Below, piece by piece: positions 15,239 to 22,051 of a stretch of 23,995 nt of DNA (positions within the stretch are counted from its first letter, which is position 1; every line of letters begins with the position of its first letter). Below the pieces are notes generated by a model. That model was not told where the DNA came from and did no database searches. It saw only the letters and a list, made by a program, of their open reading frames with translations. A program made the position numbers and the translations under genes. Source of the DNA: Lentisphaerota bacterium (GTDB taxonomy: Bacteria > Verrucomicrobiota > Kiritimatiellia > UBA8416 > JAFGIZ01); assembly GCA_016929365.1 (NCBI GenBank), contig JAFGIZ010000117.1, positions 1 to 23,995 on the forward strand. The letters are read 5' to 3'.

Positions 15239-17560
15239 CTATGCCACAGAGTAACGTGTTCCGGCCCGGGCTTCGAACAGGAGACAATGGCCGGCGTGTT
15301 GCGAGCGGACGGGCGCGCCGTCGGCAGCAGTGACGCCGAGAGCGTGACCGGGGTCCCGGATGCGGCAGCTACGGTCGCATGCGGCGTGAATCGTGGCTGT
15401 GACGAGCCGGCCGGCATCCCACGTGATGTCGACCGTGTAGCCGCCGCGCGCGCGCAGGCCGGTGACCCGGCCGGCGGGCCAGGCGGCGGGCAGGGCGGGC
15501 AGGAGGCGCAGCACTTCCTGCTGGCTTTGCAGCAGCATTTCGACCACGGCCATGGCGCCGCCGAGATTGCCGTCGATCTGGAAGATGCGCGGGGGATGCA
15601 GGTCCAGCAGCGAGGCGGTGGTGTACTTGGTGAAGAGCCTGGTGAGAATCTCCAGGGCGCGATCGCCGTCGCCGTAGTGCGCGTAACAGCAGGCATACCA
15701 TGCCAGGCACCAGCCGGTATCCCCGCCGGGGGCATTGCTGTCCTGTGCCGCCGCGCGGGCGTCCAGTGACTTGCGCGCGGCTTCGAACAGTTCGGGTGTT
15801 CCGTCGCGCGTGATCTGGTCGCCGGGGAAGAATCCGATCAGGTGCGAGATGTGTCGGTGTCCCGGCTCGCGTTCGCCGACCTCGTGGTTCCACTCGAGCA
15901 GCCTTCCGTCGCCGCCGATCCGCAGCGGGGGCAGCGCGTCGCGCATGCGGCGCCACTGCTCCCGCTTATCGGAATCGACGTTCAGGATCTCCGCCGCGTC
16001 TATTGCCCGCGTCAGGGCGTCCCAGGCCAGCATGACGTCGCTGGTGGAGGACACACAGATTGAGACGGGCAGATCCGGGTCGGTCCCTGCGAAGGCGTTC
16101 TCGGGCGACTGCGAGGGAACGATCTGGAGCCTGCCCTGTTCGTCCTCGATGAGGTAATCTTCGTAGAAGGCGGCAACCTCCTTGAATATCGGGTAGGCCC
16201 GGTCCCGCAGGAAGGTCTCGTCGAGACTGTATTCATAGTGCGTCCAGAAATGCTGGGCCAGCCACGCGGCGGCGCCGATCCAGACGGCCCACTTCTGCGA
16301 TTCGGGCGTGCAGCGTCCCCACGGGTCCGTCTGGATGGGAAGGTAAATGCCGCGGCAGCCGTAGAGCCGGCGGGCGGCCTCGCGGCCGTGCGGCACACAG
16401 CGTTCGACATGGCGGAACAGCGCGTCGGTCGCGTCCGGCATGGCGCAGGGCTCGGCCAGCCAGTAGTTCATTTCGAGGTTGATGTCGTGGTGCATATCGC
16501 TGTCCCAGGCCGGGTGCAGCTCGTCGCACCATTTGCCCTGCAAGGTGGCCGGAACCTCGCCCCGGGCCGAGGAGGCGTGGAACAGGTAGCGCCCGTAGTT
16601 GAAGTAAAGCCCGGCCAGGGCGGGGTCGGACTCACCGGCCCGGACGCGCTCCAGGCGGCGGTCGGTCGGCGCGTCGGGGGCCGGGAGACCCAGCGACAAG
16701 GTCACCGTCGCCAGGGCCTTGCGGTGCGCCGCGACGTGTTCGTCGCGCAACGCGTTCCAGGCGGCCGCATCGAGATCGGGCACAAAGGCCTCGGCCTCCG
16801 GATCGCGGTCGAACACATCGACCCCCATATTCAGCGCCACCAGGGCCGACCGCGCCTCGATGAAGCCCAGGCGCGTGTTGCCCTCGGCGCACAGCGCCCC
16901 GCCGTCGGTGAACACACGGGCCCGCACGACAAAGGCCACGCCGCCGTCGCGGATCCGGCCGCGCAGGACGACCTGGTCGCCCTTGATTTCGCGCTGCAGG
17001 TCGCAGTCCGGGCTGAAAAGCCGGTCCAGCGACACGGCCCCGGTCACCGGAATACCTTCCTCGACGGCAACATGCAGAAGCAACAGGTTATGCGTGAGAT
17101 GAACCATGGCTTCGCGCACGACATGCCCCTGCTGGTTGCGGTTCGGCCGGGTCAGGAACACCGTGCGGGCGATGCCGGACTCCAGGTCCAGCTCGCGTCG
17201 GTAGTGGCTGTGGGCCCCGTGAACCAGGTCGAGATAGAGATCGCCCGCGGTCTGGAACGGATCGACGCGGCAGGACGTGCCGTCGCCCCTTTCGCGGCCC
17301 GAGCCGAAGACCGCGTTGGCCAGGCGCGTCCCGGCGTTGGTGTCGCCCGCCAGGATCAGCTTGCGCACTTCGGGCAGCCGGTCCGCCGCGTCCCATACGT
17401 CGCGTCTCCGGCCGTGGCCTTTCCAGAGCCATTCGTGGTTCAGAGCGAGGCGTTCGCGCTTCACCGCGCCCAGCACCATGGCCGCGAGGCGGCCGTTGCC
17501 GATGGGGTATCCTTCCGCCCAATCCCGGGCGGGTCCGTCATGCCGGATGCGTGTTTCCAT
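15239..17560 (-). CDS. Glycoside hydrolase family 95 (alpha-L-fucosidase / alpha-L-galactosidase)
   Basis: A 773-residue GH95 enzyme, an inverting exo-glycosidase that removes alpha-1,2-linked L-fucose or, in some members, L-galactose. The N-terminal domain carries the family block GYPIGNGRLAAMVLGAV (about 17-33). The (alpha/alpha)6 catalytic domain shows FNYGRYLFHASSARGEVPATLQGKW, then HHDINLEMNYW with Asp359 and Asn361, and PSQSPENAF with Glu487 as the likely general acid. Studied GH95 fucosidases have Asn at the place of Asp359, as far as I recall. There is no signal peptide, so it is probably cytoplasmic. The start ATG at 17560 has no close ribosome site (AGGAAAG is about 20 bases away). 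It lies 99 bases behind a UroD-like gene on the same strand. Confidence 0.92.
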   Translation of the reverse strand: METRIRHDGPARDWAEGYPIGNGRLAAMVLGAVKRERLALNHEWLWKGHGRRRDVWDAADRLPEVRKLILAGDTNAGTRLANAVFGSGRERGDGTSCRVDPFQTAGDLYLDLVHGAHSHYRRELDLESGIARTVFLTRPNRNQQGHVVREAMVHLTHNLLLLHVAVEEGIPVTGAVSLDRLFSPDCDLQREIKGDQVVLRGRIRDGGVAFVVRARVFTDGGALCAEGNTRLGFIEARSALVALNMGVDVFDRDPEAEAFVPDLDAAAWNALRDEHVAAHRKALATVTLSLGLPAPDAPTDRRLERVRAGESDPALAGLYFNYGRYLFHASSARGEVPATLQGKWCDELHPAWDSDMHHDINLEMNYWLAEPCAMPDATDALFRHVERCVPHGREAARRLYGCRGIYLPIQTDPWGRCTPESQKWAVWIGAAAWLAQHFWTHYEYSLDETFLRDRAYPIFKEVAAFYEDYLIEDEQGRLQIVPSQSPENAFAGTDPDLPVSICVSSTSDVMLAWDALTRAIDAAEILNVDSDKREQWRRMRDALPPLRIGGDGRLLEWNHEVGEREPGHRHISHLIGFFPGDQITRDGTPELFEAARKSLDARAAAQDSNAPGGDTGWCLAWYACCYAHYGDGDRALEILTRLFTKYTTASLLDLHPPRIFQIDGNLGGAMAVVEMLLQSQQEVLRLLPALPAAWPAGRVTGLRARGGYTVDITWDAGRLVTATIHAACDRSCRIRDPGHALGVTAADGAPVRSQHAGHCLLFEARAGTRYSVA

Positions 17561-17659
17561 GGTGGCTGTTCTGTTCTTTCCTGATGAGCCGGAATTGTGG
17601 ACGCCGGGTCACGTATCTACGGTTTGCCATGGCATGGCCGGTGTCCTCGGTCATGGTTC

Positions 17660-18778
17660 TCACGCGTCCCCGGCGTGACGGGAATCCCCGATCGTGTCCT
17701 GGATACGATGCAGCTCGGTTTTGAGCTCGCGCACGTTGTCGAACCAGGCCCTGGCATCGTCAACGGATTCGCAGAAACGTTGAAAGATGAAGCGTGTTCC
17801 GGGCGGGGCATTGCGGACGAGGTATTCCGTGTCCTCGTCGCCGACCCAGGCCAGGGCATGGAGGGGGGACCCCGGACCGGCCAGGTGGTCGAGCAGGGGC
17901 CGGTAGCCCCGTTTGGCGGCTACCCGGTTGAAGCCGTAGAAATTGGGGATCTTGCGGAACGACGCGAACTGGTGCTCGGCGTCGGCGCAGCAATGCATGC
18001 CGATGCTCCCGAAGGTTTCGGCGAGGTCGACCATTTCGGGCAGCATGAACTCTTCGAACGTCTCCGTGCTGACCGCGCCGCATTCGTCGTTGGACATCCA
18101 GGGGCCGAGCTCGGGCGGACACCAGATGCCCGGGCAATGGAGGGGGCTCATGCGGGGGAACTCGCGGCGCAGAATGGTCAGGTACTCCTTGAAGAGCCGG
18201 GCGCACTTGCCGGCCAGGCGCTTGACGGCCTTGCGCGCTTCATCGTCCATCATGGCGCAATACAGCTCCGTCTTGTCCCAGATCAGGCAGGCCGTATCGA
18301 ACCCCGTCTGCATGTCGGACGGTCCCAGGTAGGCCTCGGGTCCCAGGCGGTCGCGCACCTTGTGCCCCAGCTCAATCACGCGTGCCAGGGTCGGCGAAGA
18401 TTCGACCCGCGGCGTCTCGATCCTGTCCGCTTCGGCCGCGGTCTTGACGAAGGGCAGGGCGCAGGGATTGGTTTCCGTGCCGGCGAACGTCTCGATAGGG
18501 CTGCCGAAGGCCGCGGCATAGATATGGGTGCCGGTGGTGAGCTTCGCAATGGGCACGGAGTCGTCCCCCACGGCCGCCTGCATGGTGACGTGGCGTTCGT
18601 AATCGCCTATGACCCAGTCGACCCATTCGTCGACGGGCCGGTCGGAGAGGGTGAAGTCTCCGTGGGGCAGTTCATAGAGACGCGTCGGTACCGGCTTGGC
18701 GCAGAATGCCGCGCCCGACCGGTCCGTGTCGGTGTACAGCGAACGCAGTGCGTTTTCGTGGGTCGTGTGGCCGGGCAT
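17660..18778 (-). CDS. Divergent uroporphyrinogen decarboxylase-like protein
   Basis: A 372-residue member of the UroD-like superfamily, the most divergent of the four here. Recognisable parts are the substrate-side stretch IKEYLTIL-like helix and CPGIWCPPELGP, and SIGMHCCADAEHQF with His262 and Cys264 in place of the usual HxCG (the Gly is Ala). The C-terminal part FQRFCESVDDARAWFDNVRELK resembles the last helices of the fold. The start at 18778 is supported by GAGGGA eight bases upstream. It has its own upstream element, shared with the UroD-like gene at 19033-19968, and is followed by GH95. Function is unknown; methyl transfer is the family expectation, but the changed zinc motif makes it less certain. 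Confidence 0.75.
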   Translation of the reverse strand: MPGHTTHENALRSLYTDTDRSGAAFCAKPVPTRLYELPHGDFTLSDRPVDEWVDWVIGDYERHVTMQAAVGDDSVPIAKLTTGTHIYAAAFGSPIETFAGTETNPCALPFVKTAAEADRIETPRVESSPTLARVIELGHKVRDRLGPEAYLGPSDMQTGFDTACLIWDKTELYCAMMDDEARKAVKRLAGKCARLFKEYLTILRREFPRMSPLHCPGIWCPPELGPWMSNDECGAVSTETFEEFMLPEMVDLAETFGSIGMHCCADAEHQFASFRKIPNFYGFNRVAAKRGYRPLLDHLAGPGSPLHALAWVGDEDTEYLVRNAPPGTRFIFQRFCESVDDARAWFDNVRELKTELHRIQDTIGDSRHAGDA

Positions 18779-18808
18779 TCGCTATTCCCTCTGCTCAATA
18801 GTGACTTG

Positions 18809-18842
18809 CCATACCCTTATAGTGGAGTGGTATTGAAGGCAA
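18809..18842 (-). promoter_or_regulatory. Upstream element A, shared by two UroD-like genes
   Basis: On the - strand TTGCCT is followed by CCACTATAAGGGTATGG, ending 30 bases before the start codon at 18778. The same block, TTGCC...CCACTGTTAGGGTAATGGTATGGC, occurs at the same distance before the UroD-like gene at 19968. The TTGCC and TAAGGG parts can be read as -35 and -10 boxes 17 bases apart; the rest may be an operator. Confidence 0.45.
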
Positions 18843-18875
18843 GCTCTCCGCAATCCGGCGCCGAACCGGGCTTCA

Positions 18876-19036
18876 TCACCGCCATGGGCCGGCGTCGATG
18901 GCCGCCTTCCGGGTGATCCCATACCGATTGAACCACGCCTGGCGCGACTTGCCTGCGATGGGCGTACACGGGTGCGGCTGAAGGTCATGGGATTGTCCCG
19001 GTTGAAACAGAGGTCCACGATTTCCTTCACGATCAC
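18876..19036 (-). pseudogene. Remnant of an AraC-type regulator (DNA-binding end), frameshifted
   Basis: Directly behind the UroD-like gene (overlapping its stop) the - strand encodes VKEIVDLCFNRDN..MTFSR, which resembles the second helix-turn-helix of AraC/XylS regulators (pattern V.EIA..CGF.d..YFSR.F). After about 26 codons the coding pattern moves to another frame, IAGKSRQAWFNRYGITRKAA, ending in two TGA codons at 18873-18878. Both parts keep the G/C third-position pattern. No N-terminal ligand domain is left. I read this as the decayed 3' end of a regulator; similarity is short, so confidence is moderate. Confidence 0.4.
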
Positions 19037-19968
19037 CCGCTCTGCGCAACGGCGAGGAGGGCTTCGACGTTGGCGAGGGGAACGTCGTCCTGTATTTCCT
19101 GGGCCGGGGCGAAGATGTAGCCGCCGTGGGTCGACATGAGGTCGCGCACGCGGCGGGCCTCGGCCTTGACCTCGTCCGGGGCGCCGTAGGGCAGGGCCTG
19201 CTGGGTGCTGATTCCGCCCCAGAAGGTCAGGCGGTCGCCAAAATCGGCTTTCAGCGCGGCCAGGTCCATGCACTCGGGCTGCACGGGATTGAGCACGTCG
19301 AGCCCCATCTCGATGAGGGACGGAATGACCTTGACGATGTTGCCGCAGGAGTGCACCCAGACATCCTTGCCGTATTCATGAATCAGGTCGTACTCGCGTT
19401 GTTCGCCCGGCCGGATCAGGTCTTCCCAGGTGTCGGGCGACATGAGCAGGTCAAGCTGGGTGCCCCAGTCGCTGCCCAGCAGGACGCCGTCGATTTCGCG
19501 GGAACCCAGGATATTCTCGAGCATGACCATGTTCTTGGTGATGATACGGTTGAGCAGTTTCCGGGCGAAGGCCGGCTCCCCGGCCAGGTCGGCCAGGAAA
19601 TTCTCGATTCCCCGCAGGAAATTGGCTTTTTCGAAGTGCGAACCGTAGATACAGGCCAGGATGTATTTGTCGCTGTGGTCGCGCAGCAGCTTGATCTGCT
19701 CGAAGAACTCCGGGTAGCTGCGCGTTCCCGTGACGCCCGGCGCGTGCCCGGGCGGTTCCATGTTCTGCCATTCGGGGCCGATGTTGTGCCAGTTCCACCA
19801 GGGCGGGGAAACAAGAACAATATCATTATCGATCCACGCTTCGCTGCTGTGACAGGAATTGTCCGTCTCCAGCTTTTCCCGGGCATGACGCGTGAACTGG
19901 ATGCAGTACGGCACGCGTTCCGTGACTTTGTGAGCTATGGCGTCTTTGACGAGCTGTCGGCGGTTCAT
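19033..19968 (-). CDS. Uroporphyrinogen decarboxylase-like methyltransferase family protein
   Basis: A 311-residue UroD/MtaA-superfamily protein. It has the zinc-type motif VHSCGNI (His206, Cys208), then DVLNPVQPECMDL and LTFWGGISTQQALPYGAP, a block also found in the 416-residue paralogue at 13933-15183. An Asp-rich DWGTQLDLLMSP segment (167-178) is at the usual substrate-side position. The start ATG at 19968 (MNRRQLVKDAIAHK) matches the family N-terminus; the frame is open for 28 codons upstream without similarity, and AAGGAAAG and AGGGG precede the ATG. It follows the repeat-containing permease after 192 bases and has its own upstream element. Its methyl donor and acceptor are unknown. Confidence 0.87.
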   Translation of the reverse strand: MNRRQLVKDAIAHKVTERVPYCIQFTRHAREKLETDNSCHSSEAWIDNDIVLVSPPWWNWHNIGPEWQNMEPPGHAPGVTGTRSYPEFFEQIKLLRDHSDKYILACIYGSHFEKANFLRGIENFLADLAGEPAFARKLLNRIITKNMVMLENILGSREIDGVLLGSDWGTQLDLLMSPDTWEDLIRPGEQREYDLIHEYGKDVWVHSCGNIVKVIPSLIEMGLDVLNPVQPECMDLAALKADFGDRLTFWGGISTQQALPYGAPDEVKAEARRVRDLMSTHGGYIFAPAQEIQDDVPLANVEALLAVAQSG

Positions 19969-19991
19969 ACCCCTGTCTTTCCTTCGTGACG

Positions 19992-20027
19992 GCCATACCA
20001 TTACCCTAACAGTGGCGCGTTGGGCAA
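19992..20027 (-). promoter_or_regulatory. Upstream element B, shared by two UroD-like genes
   Basis: On the - strand TTGCCC is followed by CCACTGTTAGGGTAATGG and TATGGCCGTCAC, close to the start codon at 19968. Element A upstream of 18778 has the same order and nearly the same distances (TTGCCY to TATGGC is 24 bases here, 23 there; block to start codon about 30 bases in both). TTGCCC and TAATGG could be -35 and -10 boxes 18 bases apart. Confidence 0.45.
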
Positions 20028-20160
20028 GCGACGAAAACGTGGCGCGCCCCACCGCGAATCACTATCGCGCCCACTGCGAGCGGCAGGGGTCAGTCGTGGG
20101 CGTCGTGAGCGCGGGGCTCCTTACCGTGGCCGCAATGCCGTCTGCGTGGAGCAGGCAAGG

Positions 20161-22041
20161 TCACTTCTCCGCCGGGACCGCGATGCCTTTCATGATCGTG
20201 CCCTGCGTGACAATGAAGATCAGGAGGGTCGGGATACTGGCCATCAGGATCGAGGCAAACACGGCCGAGGCGGGCGCGCTCTGCTGGAACTGGTGCAGCC
20301 AGACCGCCAGCACGTGCATCTTCTCGTCGGGGCAGACGATCAGCGGGTGCATGAAACTCATCCAGGCCAGCCGGAACGCGTTGAGCGCCACCACGGCCAG
20401 GATGGGTTTGCTCAGCGCCATCGTGATCCGCCAGAACATGGTCAGTTCCGAGGCCCCGTCGATCGTGGCGGCTTCGTAAAGGTGCTGCGGGATCGAGTCG
20501 AAGAAGCCCTTGAGCAGGAAGACCAGGTAGCCGTTGATCGCAACCGGAATCACCAGCGCGATGAACGTGTTGAGCAGGTTCAGTTTCTTGATCAGCAGGA
20601 ACTGCGGGATCGTACTTACCATGGGCGGGAAGGCCATGGTGGCCATGAAGATAAAGATGAATTTCCACATCCCGGGCGGATTGAAGCGCGACAGGGCGTA
20701 GGCGGCCAGGGGCTGGACGGTCAGCGCCAGGATGAGGGTCAGGCCTACGTAGACGATCGTGTTGTAGAACGGCCGCCCCTGCACGAAGATCTGCTGCGCG
20801 ACAATGCGGTAGTTGCGCAGGGCATAGCGCCGGCGCAGCATGCCGCTGTGGCGCTGCACATAACGTGCCTCCGTCTCGGCAATGGGCATGCGGACGGCAT
20901 CCAGCGCGGCATAGTCCGTACCGTGCGCACGGTTGAGGGCGTCCACGTCGCCGTAGCGACCGCGCAGCCAGTCCTGCCAGGCAAACTCGGGACCCACCAG
21001 GTAGAGCGCGGACGGGTCCACCGACTCCAGGAAACGGCGATAGACGGTTGCCTGCGCGGCAAACAGCCATTCGCGTTCGCCGGGCAGCCGCACGTCCTCG
21101 AAGCGCGACAGGTTCCGTGCGGGCCAGTGGCGCTGCAGCCGCGCGATATCACGGCCGAAGTATTCACGGACAAACGCCTGGTAGTCGGCCTCGGGCACCG
21201 CGGCGCGGATGAACGAGACGTGGCAATGCTCGCGCACAAACGTCAGCCATTCTTCGCGCAGTGCCGGCCGGTCCCTGCCCGGAAGGCGGCGCGGGAGCGC
21301 GAAGACGTCATACGATGTGACGGGCCGCGCGTGCGCCGCGTTGTAGTCCTCCACGCCGTCCATGCCGTAGGCGGGATAGATCACTTCCTGGAGGAATTCA
21401 CCCGTGATATTGACCATGGCGCGCTCGGCGAGGGGGCGTTCGCGGACGAGCTCCGTGTAGATGTCGAAGGTGGCCGACGGGGTGTAGTCGTAACGGGGAT
21501 TGACCCAGTTCGGTCCGATCATATCGACCTGCCCCCATGTCCGTATCACCCCGCCGATGTCGCGGTTGAAGGCATCCACGTCGCCGTGGTAGTGCGCCTT
21601 GACTCGCTCGCTGAAGACATCCAGCACGACGGACCGCATGTTCCTGATCGTCCGCAGCCCCCCGAGGATATGCCAGTGATCCGGTGTCTCCGTCTCCCGG
21701 ACAAAGGCTTTGAAGTCGTCGACACGCCGCGCGTGTACGGTCGCGGGGACGGAGGCCAGTTCGAAGCTGTAGTCGCGCCCCTGGCGATAGATGTTCATGG
21801 CCGCGGGATCGTAGTTGTATTTCGTCTCCAGGAACTTGCGCACGAGAACCCGGGTGTCGGTCAGGTAGTCGGGCACGATGTCCATCTGGTTGATGTCCAT
21901 GTCGCTGCGCAGCGAGCCCGAGAGCATGAGGATGAACGGGTAGACCATCGTGACGCTGCCGACCAGGATGGCCGCGAAGACGCCGGCCAGAAACAACCGG
22001 CCCGTGCGGCTCTTGCGTTCGGTCTTGGTGAGCATGGACAT
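20161..22041 (-). CDS. MalG-type ABC permease with a five-repeat periplasmic insertion
   Basis: A 626-residue inner-membrane permease, more than twice the usual 275. Helix 1 is at residues 15-40 and the remaining MalG-type core starts near 424. The coupling loop LYEAATIDGASEL (521-533) and the C-terminus QGTIMKGIAVPAEK are normal. Between them about 375 residues (45-420) are inserted directly after helix 1, which places them outside the cytoplasm. The insert contains five repeats of about 70 residues, each with a Y..D....N core and a Pro about 16 residues later: Tyr75, 151, 225, 294 and 363. The last unit, RYGDVDALNRAHGTDY, looks like short motifs in some beta-galactosidase-type hydrolases. 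It starts ten bases after the fused permease gene, with AGGAGA six bases before the ATG. Together they should form one importer. Confidence 0.88.
   Translation of the reverse strand: MSMLTKTERKSRTGRLFLAGVFAAILVGSVTMVYPFILMLSGSLRSDMDINQMDIVPDYLTDTRVLVRKFLETKYNYDPAAMNIYRQGRDYSFELASVPATVHARRVDDFKAFVRETETPDHWHILGGLRTIRNMRSVVLDVFSERVKAHYHGDVDAFNRDIGGVIRTWGQVDMIGPNWVNPRYDYTPSATFDIYTELVRERPLAERAMVNITGEFLQEVIYPAYGMDGVEDYNAAHARPVTSYDVFALPRRLPGRDRPALREEWLTFVREHCHVSFIRAAVPEADYQAFVREYFGRDIARLQRHWPARNLSRFEDVRLPGEREWLFAAQATVYRRFLESVDPSALYLVGPEFAWQDWLRGRYGDVDALNRAHGTDYAALDAVRMPIAETEARYVQRHSGMLRRRYALRNYRIVAQQIFVQGRPFYNTIVYVGLTLILALTVQPLAAYALSRFNPPGMWKFIFIFMATMAFPPMVSTIPQFLLIKKLNLLNTFIALVIPVAINGYLVFLLKGFFDSIPQHLYEAATIDGASELTMFWRITMALSKPILAVVALNAFRLAWMSFMHPLIVCPDEKMHVLAVWLHQFQQSAPASAVFASILMASIPTLLIFIVTQGTIMKGIAVPAEK
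20782..21909 (-). repeat. Region encoding five ~70-residue tandem repeats inside the permease
   Basis: Residues 45-420 of the MalG-type permease. Anchor Tyr positions are 75, 151, 225, 294 and 363; the N/Q of the core falls at 83, 159, 234, 303 and 370; the following Pro at 99, 177, 250, 320 and 386. Spacings are 66 to 78 for all three anchors, which argues for duplication of one structural unit. The units are highly diverged at sequence level. Confidence 0.7.
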
Positions 22042-22051
22042 GGCGCGTCTC

